Assembly: GCA_964464895.1 (NCBI GenBank)
Contig: CAYXGY010000001.1
Coordinates: forward strand, 186,001 to 250,000
Direction of reading: 5' to 3'
Source of the DNA: Helicobacter_D sp964464895
GTDB lineage: Bacteria > Campylobacterota > Campylobacteria > Campylobacterales > Helicobacteraceae
Length of the DNA: 64,000 nucleotides
The translations under genes and the position numbers were made by a program. The notes beneath the pieces were generated by a model. That model ran no database searches and was not told the origin of the DNA. It was given only the letters and a program-made list of their open reading frames with translations. How positions within the stretch are numbered: position 1 is the first letter of the stretch; every line of letters starts with the position of its first letter. Below, piece after piece: positions 43,672 to 52,913 of this stretch.

Positions 43672-44412
43672 TTACACCTCAGTTTTAAAAGTTACCATAA
43701 TATTGGTTTGAGCTCCACCTTCAAAGCGTGGAAATTCTTGCGTGCGCATTATATCCAAAAACTCTTGTAATGCTTTATCAAAATCTAAATTCCCAGATAA
43801 TTGAATAATGGAATAAGAAAATTGCCCCAACGCATTAATGTTAATTTGCACTTCTGCTTTATGCTCCTGCAAAGTGCGCATAGGATTCCAATTTTGAGCC
43901 AAAATCTCTTGCACTTTAGCATAAAATTCATCATATTCACCCTTTGGGGCAACAAAGCTCAAAGTCTTTTGAGTGTCTAAATTTGCCATAATTTTTTCTA
44001 ATTCGTTGCTTAAATTTTCACTTTGAGAGCTTTGATTTGCCTGTTTTTTCTTAGCGATTTTATCATTTTGACTTTGGGGTTTCAATGCTTCCTTTTTGAC
44101 GGGAACTTTAGAATCAATTTGCTTAAAAAGATCATTGATACCCACACCACTATTTGCAGTTTTTGACGCGCTTTCTTTTTTGATTGGAATGTTCTCTACT
44201 TTTTTCTCTGCTTTCTTTTGGGCAATTTTAATGGTATTTTTAGGTTGAATTTCCTCAATCAAATTAACGCTAAAAGTCGTTTCTTTATGGGAAGTATAAG
44301 CTTTGGGTGTTTTTTGAGCCACACTAAATTGCCACACTAACAATGCAATCATTGATATATAGCTAAAAATAGCAATTCCGCCACTCGTAAAAAATAAAAC
44401 AATTTTAGCCAT
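43672..44412 (-). CDS. tolA: TolA-like (TonB-type) envelope protein
   Basis: A protein of 246 residues with an N-terminal membrane segment (AIFSYISMIALLVWQF), a basic, lysine-rich middle region (KKAEKKVENIPIKKESASK, KQANQSSQSE), and a C-terminal TolA/TonB-like globular domain (EFYAKVQEILAQNWNPM, DFDKALQEFLDIMRTQEFPR). It spans the periplasm and couples ExbBD/TolQR energy to TolB-Pal. ATG 44412 overlaps exbD/tolR by eight bases; a longer frame is unlikely. Assignment to TolA rather than TonB rests on the tolB neighbour. Confidence 0.85.
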   Translation of the reverse strand: MAKIVLFFTSGGIAIFSYISMIALLVWQFSVAQKTPKAYTSHKETTFSVNLIEEIQPKNTIKIAQKKAEKKVENIPIKKESASKTANSGVGINDLFKQIDSKVPVKKEALKPQSQNDKIAKKKQANQSSQSENLSNELEKIMANLDTQKTLSFVAPKGEYDEFYAKVQEILAQNWNPMRTLQEHKAEVQININALGQFSYSIIQLSGNLDFDKALQEFLDIMRTQEFPRFEGGAQTNIMVTFKTEV

Positions 44413-44803
44413 CAGTAACGAGTGAAACCCTTGTAAAACCTGTTTGTTTTGCAATCTTTAATACATAGATTACATCATCATATTTAAGATTCTTATCAGC
44501 TCTAATATAAACCTGCGTATTCTTATCATAAGCATTCGCAAACATTACGAACGCGTCAGGAAAACTATCAAAAGTCAAAATATCATCTTTTAGATAAATT
44601 TTGCGTTTGATGTCCATACGAATTTCAATTTTGGAATCCTCTTGCATTGCCGTACTCTTTGAGCCTTGCGGAAGAGAAATCTCTTCTTGATAAACTATCA
44701 CGGGAGCAGTTACCATAAGAATTGCCAACAATACAAGCATAATATCCACTAGGGGAGTGATATTTAAATCTGGCGTTTCGTCCCAATCAAAATGCGTTTT
44801 CAT
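44405..44803 (-). CDS. tolR: ExbD/TolR family proton channel subunit
   Basis: A 132-residue protein with one membrane segment near the N-terminus that contains the catalytic Asp in LNITPLVDIMLVLLAILMVT, and a periplasmic domain with KDDILTFDSF and VYIRADKNLKYDDVIYVLKI. Together with TolQ it conducts protons to drive TolA. It follows tolQ after 12 bases and overlaps tolA. Position in the tol cluster makes TolR the more likely role. Confidence 0.92.
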   Translation of the reverse strand: MKTHFDWDETPDLNITPLVDIMLVLLAILMVTAPVIVYQEEISLPQGSKSTAMQEDSKIEIRMDIKRKIYLKDDILTFDSFPDAFVMFANAYDKNTQVYIRADKNLKYDDVIYVLKIAKQTGFTRVSLVTDG

Positions 44804-44815
44804 TTCGTTTCGGAT

Positions 44816-45385
44816 TCACAAATTTTTTGGAGAAATCAATACATTGATTTGCAGTTGCAAATAAGTATTCAACTCAAAAACTTTACGTTTGAGAAACAAA
44901 TTAAAAGAATATGCAGGAACTGCGGTTAGAATCCCTGCTGCTGTTGCAACGAGTGCTTTTGAAATTACTGGAGCTATCACATCTAAAGTAGCTTTGGAAT
45001 TTGTTCCTAGTTTAGAAAAAGCTTCCAAAATTTCCACCACCGTGCCAAATAAACCAATAAAAGGTGCAGTAGAAGCTACAATTCCAAGAAAGGTTAAACC
45101 AATAGTTGCATCTTTGATTGCCTTATCTAATGAATATTGCAACATAGGTTCTGTTAATTTTTTATCAATACCAATGAGATTAGAACCCAAAAGCGAATTT
45201 TTTGGTAAAGTATTACGTCCGCTTAGTAGAATCTCAAGACATCTTTTTTCATTGCCTAATACCATACTCAAAGAAAAATAACGATAGAAAAAAATCCAAA
45301 TAACTAGGATAAAATATAAAGAAAGCCAAGCTAGAACGACTATGGCAACCGTTCCATAGTCCTCTAGTAGTGTAGCCAAATTCAC
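44816..45385 (-). CDS. tolQ: ExbB/TolQ family proton channel subunit
   Basis: A 189-residue membrane protein with three segments: about 14-34, 100-122 and 143-165. The conserved second-third segment region reads LGIVASTAPFIGLFGTVVEIL and VISKALVATAAGILTAVPAY. It forms the TolQ/ExbB motor ring. The ATG overlaps the atpC stop by four bases, so its translation is coupled to the ATP synthase operon. Confidence 0.93.
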   Translation of the reverse strand: MNLATLLEDYGTVAIVVLAWLSLYFILVIWIFFYRYFSLSMVLGNEKRCLEILLSGRNTLPKNSLLGSNLIGIDKKLTEPMLQYSLDKAIKDATIGLTFLGIVASTAPFIGLFGTVVEILEAFSKLGTNSKATLDVIAPVISKALVATAAGILTAVPAYSFNLFLKRKVFELNTYLQLQINVLISPKNL

Positions 45386-45774
45386 AAAGAACTCTTTGCG
45401 GTATTTTCAATGCGAGAAACTACCATCGAAACTGCGAGATTATTATCTGTGGATTCCTCCAAAAGTTTCTTCGCATTTGCAATGGCTTGTGCAATTTCAC
45501 TTTCACTATCTCCGTTAATATCTACCGCCCCTTCAGCCAAGACATCAACACTTGTTTCATTGACTTTTGCATAACCCCAATTAATAGCAACAATTTCTTT
45601 TTTGTTGTCTTTTTTTTCAATCTCTATCACACCCGCATTTAATGTAGTTACAATGCCAATGTGTCCCGGCAAAACGCCAAACTCACCCTCACTACCCGGA
45701 AGTGTAACACTTTTTACATCGTTAGAGAAAATCTTACCCTCTGGGGTAACAATATCCAATTTCAAGGTTTCCAT
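45382..45774 (-). CDS. atpC: ATP synthase F1 epsilon subunit
   Basis: A 130-residue rotor subunit that regulates F1. It starts KLDIVTPEGKIFSNDVKSVT and contains LPGSEGEFGVLPGHIGIVTTL, the family core, followed by a short helical C-terminus. It is the last F1 gene, nine bases after atpD, and overlaps tolQ. Confidence 0.95.
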   Translation of the reverse strand: METLKLDIVTPEGKIFSNDVKSVTLPGSEGEFGVLPGHIGIVTTLNAGVIEIEKKDNKKEIVAINWGYAKVNETSVDVLAEGAVDINGDSESEIAQAIANAKKLLEESTDNNLAVSMVVSRIENTAKSSL

Positions 45775-45783
45775 TAAAGCTCC

Positions 45784-47199
45784 TTAGGCATTAGCTTTCA
45801 TTTTCTCCGCTTTTTCAAGAACCTCATTAATGTTACCAACCATATAAAACGCATTCTCTGGAATGTGGTCATATTTTCCTTCCAAGATACCTTTAAAGCC
45901 TTCTAATGTCTCTTGAAGAGTAACATACTTACCTGGACTTCCTGTAAAGACTTCTGCAACAAAGAATGGTTGAGATAAAAATTTCTCAATTTTTCTTGCC
46001 CTCTCAACCACTTTTTTATCTTCTTCTGAAAGTTCGTCCATACCCAAAATCGCGATAATATCTTGCAAGTCTTTATATTTTTGAAGCACTTGTTGCACAT
46101 TAGTTGCTACTCTATAATGCTCTTCACCTACAACTTGTGGGTCAAGAATTCTCGAAGTAGAATCCAATGGGTCTACCGCAGGATAGATTCCTTTTTCAGC
46201 AATTTTTCTATTCAATACCGTTGTCGCATCAAGATGGGCAAATACGGAAGCAGGTGCTGGGTCAGTTAAGTCATCTGCTGGCACATAAACCGCTTGAACA
46301 GAAGTAATAGAACCTTTTTTGGTGGAAGTAATGCGCTCTTGCAATTTACCCATTTCGCTTGCTAGTGTTGGTTGATAACCCACCGCTGATGGGATTCTGC
46401 CTAAAAGTGCCGACATTTCCGCACCAGATTGTGCATAACGGAAAATATTATCAATAAACATTAGCACATCTAGCCCTTTTTCATCACGGAAATACTCTGC
46501 CATTGTTAAACCTGTGAAAGCAATCCTATTCCTTGCGCCTGGTGGTTCATTCATTTGACCGTAGCACAAAGCAACTTTATCCAAAACCCCGGATTCTTTC
46601 ATTTCGTGATAAAGGTCATTTCCTTCACGTGTTCTTTCTCCTACTCCAGCGAATACAGAATAACCACTGTGTTTGAAAGCAACATTGTGGATAAGCTCCA
46701 TAATAACAACGGTCTTGCCAACTCCAGCACCACCAAACAAACCAACTTTACCACCTTTAGAATAAGGCGCAAGCAAATCAACTACTTTAATACCTGTTTC
46801 AAACATTTCTGTTTTAGTGCTTTGGTCTTCAAAACTTGGCGCAGTTCTATGGATAGACCATTTTTCAGGACTTTTTAATTCCTCTCCACCATCTACTACT
46901 TCACCAATAACATTAAAGATTCTCCCTAAAACTTGCTCACCTACTGGAACGGTGATTGGATTGCCTCTTGCAATAACTCGTTCGCCTCTTGTGAGTCCTT
47001 CTGTCATATCCATAGCAATCGCTCGCACTCTATTATCCCCAATATGTGCTGCAACTTCCAAAACTAATTTATGACTTCTCCCATCTACTGAGAAATCAAT
47101 ATCCAATGCTTCATTAATTGCTGGTAGATAAGAATCAAAATCTACATCTACAACAGGACCCATTACTTGAATAATTTTTCCTACCATATTTTCTGACAT
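45784..47199 (-). CDS. atpD: ATP synthase F1 beta subunit
   Basis: The catalytic subunit of F1, 471 residues. It has the N-terminal barrel (GKIIQVMGPVVDVDFDS), P-loop GGAGVGKTVV, the catalytic GERTREGND region, VLMFIDNIFRYAQSG, and PAVDPLDSTSRILDP. All catalytic elements are present. It lies 12 bases after atpG and nine bases before atpC. Confidence 0.98.
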   Translation of the reverse strand: MSENMVGKIIQVMGPVVDVDFDSYLPAINEALDIDFSVDGRSHKLVLEVAAHIGDNRVRAIAMDMTEGLTRGERVIARGNPITVPVGEQVLGRIFNVIGEVVDGGEELKSPEKWSIHRTAPSFEDQSTKTEMFETGIKVVDLLAPYSKGGKVGLFGGAGVGKTVVIMELIHNVAFKHSGYSVFAGVGERTREGNDLYHEMKESGVLDKVALCYGQMNEPPGARNRIAFTGLTMAEYFRDEKGLDVLMFIDNIFRYAQSGAEMSALLGRIPSAVGYQPTLASEMGKLQERITSTKKGSITSVQAVYVPADDLTDPAPASVFAHLDATTVLNRKIAEKGIYPAVDPLDSTSRILDPQVVGEEHYRVATNVQQVLQKYKDLQDIIAILGMDELSEEDKKVVERARKIEKFLSQPFFVAEVFTGSPGKYVTLQETLEGFKGILEGKYDHIPENAFYMVGNINEVLEKAEKMKANA

Positions 47200-47211
47200 T
47201 TAATATACTCC

Positions 47212-48099
47212 TTATTTCATTGACTCAACGCCAGTATTAATTTCTACTAATTCTGTCGTGATTGCTTCTTGTCTTGCTTTATTATAAGCAATTGTGAGAG
47301 TTTTTGCTAATTCTCCCGCATTATTTGTCGCTGCGTCCATTGCCTGCATACGTGCACTATGTTCTGCTGCTAAAGAATCCACAAGCGCATAATACATACT
47401 AAACTCAACATATTTGTTTGCCAATTCGTGCAAAATCTCATTTTCCTGCTCATTGGGCTCTACTTCCAAGACAGAGGTGCATTCTTTTGGCAAAACAATA
47501 CTTTCAATTGGTAAAAGTTGAGAAACTTTCATCTCTTGTGAAATCATATTTTTAAATCCATTGTGCACTAAAATCACTTTAGAAGTAACTCCACTAAGAT
47601 AATCCGCAACTGCCTTGTTAATAAACTCTGCTGCCTGTGCATATTGTGGTGTGGCACTCAAGCCCACTACACTATCCAATATCTCAATTTCGTTGAATTT
47701 ATAATATTCTACTGCTTTTTTACCAATGACACGTAGGCGTACTTTCATATTCTTGGTTTTATGTTCCGCAATAAGATGATTTACTTCTTTAATGGTATTG
47801 ATATTGAATCCTCCACACAAACCCTTATCCGCCGTTACTAACACAATATCTACAAGCTTAGATTCTTCATTCCCTGCGCTAAAATAGGGATTATCTTGCA
47901 AATTCTCACCACTTGCGACTTTTGCTTTAATTTCCGACAAGACTTCCACGATTTTATTTGCATACATTTTAGAACGTCTTGCCATTTCATCGGCTTTTTT
48001 CAATTTAGAAGTAGAAACAAGTTTCATTGCGCGTGTAGTTTTTTGAGTATTGAGAACGCTTGAAATCTTTTTTCTAATGTCTTTTAGGTTGTTTCCCAT
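47212..48099 (-). CDS. atpG: ATP synthase F1 gamma subunit
   Basis: The central rotor shaft of F1, 295 residues. The N-terminal helix (DIRKKISSVLNTQKTTRAMK), VTADKGLCGGFN and the C-terminal helix (MDAATNNAGELAKTLTIAYN) match the family. It sits between atpA and atpD with short gaps. Confidence 0.97.
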   Translation of the reverse strand: MGNNLKDIRKKISSVLNTQKTTRAMKLVSTSKLKKADEMARRSKMYANKIVEVLSEIKAKVASGENLQDNPYFSAGNEESKLVDIVLVTADKGLCGGFNINTIKEVNHLIAEHKTKNMKVRLRVIGKKAVEYYKFNEIEILDSVVGLSATPQYAQAAEFINKAVADYLSGVTSKVILVHNGFKNMISQEMKVSQLLPIESIVLPKECTSVLEVEPNEQENEILHELANKYVEFSMYYALVDSLAAEHSARMQAMDAATNNAGELAKTLTIAYNKARQEAITTELVEINTGVESMK

Positions 48100-48114
48100 A
48101 ACAAACTCCCTATT

Positions 48115-49629
48115 TTACACCGCAAAACTAGATTTAAATTCCTCTAATGCTTTGCAAAGAGTTTCTTCAATATCTTTATCTAGCATTTTTTTGGAACGAA
48201 TATCTTCGAAAATTTGCGGATATTTTGCCTCCAAGAATGGATACAAATCAGCTTCAAATTTCGTAATGTTAGCTACTGCCACATCGTCCATATAGCCTCT
48301 AGCACCAGCAAAAATAATCACGACTTGACGTTCAATGGGCAAAGGAGAATAAGGGGGCTGTTTCAAAACCTCCACCATTCTTTGCCCTCTATCTAATTGT
48401 TTTCTACTTGATTCATCTAAATCAGAAGCAAATTGAGCAAAAGCTTGTAATTCACGATACTGAGCCAAATCAAGTCTTAGAGTTCCAGAAACTTGTTTGG
48501 TTGCTTTAATTTGTGCAGCACCACCTACACGAGACACAGACAAGCCTACATTGATTGCAGGACGAATCCCAGAATTAAATAAATCTGTCTCCAAGAAAAT
48601 TTGACCATCTGTAATAGAAATAACATTGGTTGGAATATACGCCGCTACATCCCCTGCTTGTGTTTCTATGATTGGTAATGCTGTAAGCGAACCAGCTCCA
48701 AGCTCATCGCTTACTTTCGCCGCACGTTCCAATAATCTTGAATGTAGATAAAATACATCACCAGGGAATGCCTCACGACCAGGAGGACGTCTAAGTATCA
48801 AAGACATTTCACGATAAGCCACCGCATGCTTACTCAAATCATCATAGACAATTAGAGCGTGTCTTCCATTGTCTCTAAAGTATTCTCCCATTGTTACACC
48901 AGCATAAGGAGCAAGATATTGCATTGCGGCAGAATCTGACGCAGGAGCATTAACGATAATTGTATATTCCATTGCACCGTGATCTTCTAATTTTCTAACT
49001 ACTTGTGCAACGGTAGATTCTTTTTGACCAATTGCTACATAAATACAAACAACATCTTGTCCCTTTTGATTAATAATGGTATCAATCGCAACAGTTGTTT
49101 TACCTGTTTGTCTATCACCAATGATTAATTCCCTTTGTCCTCTCCCAATTGGCACAAGTGCATCAATAGCTTTCAAGCCTGTTTGAAGTGGTTCATGCAC
49201 TGACTTTCTAGCCATAATTCCTGGTGCTTTTTCTTCCATAAAACGATATTCTTTTGCCTCAATTGCACCTTTTCCGTCAATTGGCTCTCCAATAGCATTT
49301 ACAACACGTCCCATAAGACCATCTCCTACGGGAACACGCAAAAGCTTTCCAAGACGCTTAACAGAAGAACCTTCTTTGATTTCCTTACCAGCACCCAAAA
49401 CAACAACACCTACACTACCCTCTTCAAGACTTGACGCTAAACCTTTATCGCCTGTTTCAAACTCAACCATTTCATAGCTCATTGCGTTTTTAAGTCCATA
49501 AACTTTTGCAACACCATCGGCATATGCGATTACCTTGCCTGTTTCGGCAATATTTAAATCAAGTTCAAAATTATCAATTCTTTCTTTGATGATTGAACTA
49601 ATTTCATCTGCTTGTAACTTTGCTACCAC
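48115..49629 (-). CDS. atpA: ATP synthase F1 alpha subunit
   Basis: The non-catalytic nucleotide-binding subunit of F1, 504 residues. The P-loop is GDRQTGKTTVAID; PGREAFPGDVFYLHSRLLER and the VGLSVSRVGGAAQ stretch follow. The length is normal. It follows atpH after 20 bases and precedes atpG by 15. Confidence 0.98.
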   Translation of the reverse strand: MVAKLQADEISSIIKERIDNFELDLNIAETGKVIAYADGVAKVYGLKNAMSYEMVEFETGDKGLASSLEEGSVGVVVLGAGKEIKEGSSVKRLGKLLRVPVGDGLMGRVVNAIGEPIDGKGAIEAKEYRFMEEKAPGIMARKSVHEPLQTGLKAIDALVPIGRGQRELIIGDRQTGKTTVAIDTIINQKGQDVVCIYVAIGQKESTVAQVVRKLEDHGAMEYTIIVNAPASDSAAMQYLAPYAGVTMGEYFRDNGRHALIVYDDLSKHAVAYREMSLILRRPPGREAFPGDVFYLHSRLLERAAKVSDELGAGSLTALPIIETQAGDVAAYIPTNVISITDGQIFLETDLFNSGIRPAINVGLSVSRVGGAAQIKATKQVSGTLRLDLAQYRELQAFAQFASDLDESSRKQLDRGQRMVEVLKQPPYSPLPIERQVVIIFAGARGYMDDVAVANITKFEADLYPFLEAKYPQIFEDIRSKKMLDKDIEETLCKALEEFKSSFAV

Positions 49630-49649
49630 TATTACTCCTTATTTTAAAA

Positions 49650-50186
49650 TTAAAATGCTTTTAAGATATGATTTCTTAAATCATTTACAAATTTCTCTTG
49701 GGAAAAAGAAACTTCCATACCTAAATCTTCCACTACTAATTTAACTCCAACATTGGCTACAATTTGCTGCTTCAATAAGAGATTCACGCCGAGCTTTTTA
49801 CTGAATTGACTTTCAATTTCTCTTAGCACTGCTTCATCATAGCTTTCACTCACGATAAGTTGTGCAATATATTCTTTATTCAAAGTAGCCAAATAAGAGG
49901 ATAATTCTTTATAAAGCTCTTCAAATAAATCTAAACGTTTATGCTCCGCCAGTGTTTTAATGAGATTAGAAAATTTTACACTTGCAGTATTATCCAAAAT
50001 ATTTTTCAAAACAAATTCAGTTTTTTGCCCTTGTTCCACATAAGGAGATTCCACAATCTCTTTAAATTTTGCAATTTTATAAGCTCCTGCAAGCTTTCCT
50101 AAAGACTCTACAATCTCTTTTAATTCAGCTTCAGAAGCGGCTTTCGCCAACGCTTTAATGTATCGTTTTGCAATTAAATCTTTCAT
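49650..50186 (-). CDS. atpH: ATP synthase F1 delta subunit
   Basis: A 178-residue peripheral-stalk protein that connects the b/b' subunits to F1. RYIKALAKAASEAEL at the start and GMEVSFSQEKFVNDLRNHIL at the end match OSCP/delta. It begins directly after atpF and is in the usual order. Confidence 0.94.
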   Translation of the reverse strand: MKDLIAKRYIKALAKAASEAELKEIVESLGKLAGAYKIAKFKEIVESPYVEQGQKTEFVLKNILDNTASVKFSNLIKTLAEHKRLDLFEELYKELSSYLATLNKEYIAQLIVSESYDEAVLREIESQFSKKLGVNLLLKQQIVANVGVKLVVEDLGMEVSFSQEKFVNDLRNHILKAF

Positions 50187-50705
50187 CTATGCCGCCTTTT
50201 TCAATAGAGATTGAATTAAAACTTCTTTACTCAAAGCAATGGAATCTTTGTTCAAGAATTCAGACAAAATCTCATCTACAATGAGTTTTTCTGCCTTTCT
50301 TTGCTCAAAAGCAATATGCTCATTGTATTGACGCACCAAATTTTCAAGCTCATTTTTTGTATTTTCTTCAATCTTTTGCACAATGATAGCAGATTCCTTA
50401 TGTGCAGCTTCTACAATATCTTTTGCAGTTTTTTTCGCTTCTTCTAATTGATTTACTGCTTTTTGCTTCGCTTTTTTGGAGTCTTGCAATTTCTCTTGAA
50501 TCTTCGCCAAAGAATTTGCAATATCATCTCTACGCGCTTTAAAAACACCTTTAATCGCATCTGCTGCAAAATAATAAATCAGAGCAAAGAAAATCACAAA
50601 ATTTATTGTTCTGTGAATAATATCGGTTTCTCCACCATTACCTGAAGCCAGAAGGACGCCGGGCACAAGCAACAAAACTAAAAGATAAATCTTATTTCTC
50701 ATCAT
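50187..50705 (-). CDS. atpF: ATP synthase F0 subunit b
   Basis: A 172-residue peripheral-stalk subunit. It has an N-terminal hydrophobic segment (LLVLLLVPGVLLASG) that looks like a signal or extra anchor, then the usual membrane segment (TINFVIFFALIYYFAADAI) and a long charged coiled coil. The extra hydrophobic start is typical of epsilonproteobacterial b subunits. It is seven bases downstream of the b' gene. Confidence 0.92.
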   Translation of the reverse strand: MMRNKIYLLVLLLVPGVLLASGNGGETDIIHRTINFVIFFALIYYFAADAIKGVFKARRDDIANSLAKIQEKLQDSKKAKQKAVNQLEEAKKTAKDIVEAAHKESAIIVQKIEENTKNELENLVRQYNEHIAFEQRKAEKLIVDEILSEFLNKDSIALSKEVLIQSLLKKAA

Positions 50706-50712
50706 CTACTCC

Positions 50713-51138
50713 TTATAGCTTTTCAAGTTTTGCTTTTAAGCTTGCTTTAAAAAGCGGAATTTCAGATTCTAAAGAATCTTTTAGTCTAGCCTTTTCTTCT
50801 TGCAAACCCGCTACAAATACATTGTATTTTTGAGCCAACTCATCTTTTTTTTGAGAAATTTTCATTTCGGCAGTTTGCTTTGCATTTTCTTGTGCCTTGT
50901 TTTTAATCAAAGCAGCTTCAGCTCTAGCGGCTTGAAGAATCTCATTAGCTTCTTTCTGTAAAGCCTTAATATCGGCTGTATTACCCTCTATTCCTTCGCT
51001 ATCTTTTTTGATAGAAGCATCACGCGTATCCATAAACCCCAGCAAAGGTTTATAGAGTATGCGATTCAGCAAATAAATCAAAACAAGAAAAACAACAAAA
51101 ACTAGTGCCATTACCCAAGGAGTTGGGATAATAGTCAT
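50713..51138 (-). CDS. atpF': ATP synthase F0 subunit b'
   Basis: A 141-residue second stalk subunit with one N-terminal membrane segment (VMALVFVVFLVLIYLLNRIL) and a charged coiled coil (about 45-125). ATG 51138 is preferred because AAGGAG lies just before it; the frame also extends to a GTG at 51144 that overlaps this site. The b/b' pair replaces the homodimeric b of other bacteria. F0 a and c genes are not in the window. Confidence 0.92.
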   Translation of the reverse strand: MTIIPTPWVMALVFVVFLVLIYLLNRILYKPLLGFMDTRDASIKKDSEGIEGNTADIKALQKEANEILQAARAEAALIKNKAQENAKQTAEMKISQKKDELAQKYNVFVAGLQEEKARLKDSLESEIPLFKASLKAKLEKL

Positions 51139-51201
51139 TTGCACTCCTTTCTTTAAATCTAAAATACTTTTTATTTTATCACGACTTTTTCTAAGTTTTT
51201 C

Positions 51202-52110
51202 TTAAAAACTATGATTCGGTAAAATTTTGCTAAACTTTTCCACCTCCTCATCGTTACTAAACTCTACAACTAATTTATTTTTTAATAAATTGGCTTTAAT
51301 GGATTCAGATTGCAAAATTTTACAAATATTTTTAAGTTTAGCCACAGAATCGTAATTAAGGACATTTGATGATTTCAAGTCTTTTTTGATTTCTAAATTT
51401 TTAGAATCTCTCATATCGTTTTTAAAATTTTTGACAATTTTTTCTGTTTCATGCACACTCAATTTTTGCCCTATAATAGAGTTTGCAACCAATATCTGCT
51501 GCTCTTTTGGCAATGTTACAAGCACTTTTGCGTGTCCTTGAGAAATCTTATTTTCTAAGATCATCGTTTGTACTTCTTGGTTTAGCTCCAAAAGTCTCAA
51601 AGTGTTTGTAATTTGCGCACGAGATTTTGAAAGCCTTTTTGCAACCTCTTCGTGCGTAATTCCATAATCTTCAATAAGCTCTTTATAGGACTGCGCAAGG
51701 TCAATGGGATTCAAATCTTCTCTTTGAATATTTTCAATCAAAGCCAATTCGCGGAGTTTCTCTGCTTGCACATCTACAACAATTGCCTTAATGCTTTCCT
51801 TTTTTGCTAGTTTGCTTGCACGTAGTCTACGCTCCCCTGCAATCAAAAAATAATGGTCTGCATGTTTATTGTCTTCGTAAATTAAAATAGGTTGGAGTAA
51901 TCCATGTTTTTCAATAGAGGCGGCGAGTTCTTGTAAGCTGGCATTATCAAAGACTTTGCGGGGTTGCAACGGATTAGGTTTGATTTTATCCAAATCAATT
52001 TCTACAACAAGTCCAGAATTGTCATTTAAATCGTTCTGATATGCTTCTTCTACTTCCCCTAGAATCGCGCTTAATCCACGTCCCAAACCCACATTCTTTT
52101 TTTTTGCCAT
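51202..52110 (-). CDS. parB: Chromosome partitioning protein ParB
   Basis: A 302-residue DNA-binding CTPase that loads at parS sites. It has the ParB N-domain (IKPNPLQPRKVFDNASLQEL, LIAGERRLRASKLA), the helix-turn-helix (LSKSRAQITNTLRLLEL) and the C-terminal dimer domain. The fourth to seventh codons contain a run of nine A (GCA AAA AAA AAG), a possible slippage point. It overlaps parA by one base. Confidence 0.95.
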   Translation of the reverse strand: MAKKKNVGLGRGLSAILGEVEEAYQNDLNDNSGLVVEIDLDKIKPNPLQPRKVFDNASLQELAASIEKHGLLQPILIYEDNKHADHYFLIAGERRLRASKLAKKESIKAIVVDVQAEKLRELALIENIQREDLNPIDLAQSYKELIEDYGITHEEVAKRLSKSRAQITNTLRLLELNQEVQTMILENKISQGHAKVLVTLPKEQQILVANSIIGQKLSVHETEKIVKNFKNDMRDSKNLEIKKDLKSSNVLNYDSVAKLKNICKILQSESIKANLLKNKLVVEFSNDEEVEKFSKILPNHSF

Positions 52111-52901
52111 TAAGCCCTCTTTTCTAAAATCGCTCGTGCTAAATTTTGATATGCAATATTCCCTTGCGAACGCACATCATATAAAATTACAGGCTTTCCA
52201 AAACTTGGAGATTCTGCAAGTTTAATATTTCTAGGAATCGCAATAACTTCTTTAGAATCATATTCTTTAATCAGTTGTCCATTGAAATGTTGGAACAAAT
52301 CCGCATAAACTTGACGAGAAAGATTATTTTGTGCGCTATACATTGTTGGCAATAATCCCTTAATCTCTAAAGTAGGATTAATTTCTTTTCGCAATAATTT
52401 AATAGTATTGAGCAACTGTGCTAAACCCTCTAAAGCAAAAAACTCACATTGAATAGGAATAATGACGGAATGCGCTACACTCAAGGCATTGATTGTTAAT
52501 GGTCCTAGTGCGGGTGGAGAATCTATAATGATATAATCATACACATCCATCACATCTTCAATTTTTCGTTTTAAAATCAGCTCACGTCCATTACGTTTTT
52601 GACTATAAAATTCCTTTTCAATCCCAACTAAACCAATATTTGAAGGTGCTAAATATAAAGTAGGGATTGAGGTTTTTTGGATAATTTGCGAAATCTTTTT
52701 CGTCCCAATCAGAACATGATAAATATTAAACTCAATACTATTGCGATGGAATCCCAAACTCGTTGTAGCATTTGCTTGCGGGTCAACATCTACTAACAAC
52801 ACCTTTTTTTCTTCTACCGCGAGTGAGGCAGCAAGATTTACGGCTGTCGTTGTTTTCCCTACTCCCCCCTTTTGATTTGCAATACAAATCACTTCACACA
52901 T
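52110..52901 (-). CDS. parA: Chromosome partitioning ATPase ParA (Soj)
   Basis: A 263-residue deviant Walker ATPase. The start CIANQKGGVGKTTTAVNLA holds the deviant P-loop with its signature lysine; VDVDPQANATTSLG and IIDSPPALGPLTINAL follow. It works with ParB to segregate origins. It lies 12 bases downstream of birA. Confidence 0.96.
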   Translation of the reverse strand: MCEVICIANQKGGVGKTTTAVNLAASLAVEEKKVLLVDVDPQANATTSLGFHRNSIEFNIYHVLIGTKKISQIIQKTSIPTLYLAPSNIGLVGIEKEFYSQKRNGRELILKRKIEDVMDVYDYIIIDSPPALGPLTINALSVAHSVIIPIQCEFFALEGLAQLLNTIKLLRKEINPTLEIKGLLPTMYSAQNNLSRQVYADLFQHFNGQLIKEYDSKEVIAIPRNIKLAESPSFGKPVILYDVRSQGNIAYQNLARAILEKRA

Positions 52902-52913
52902 TCTTTGCTCCAG

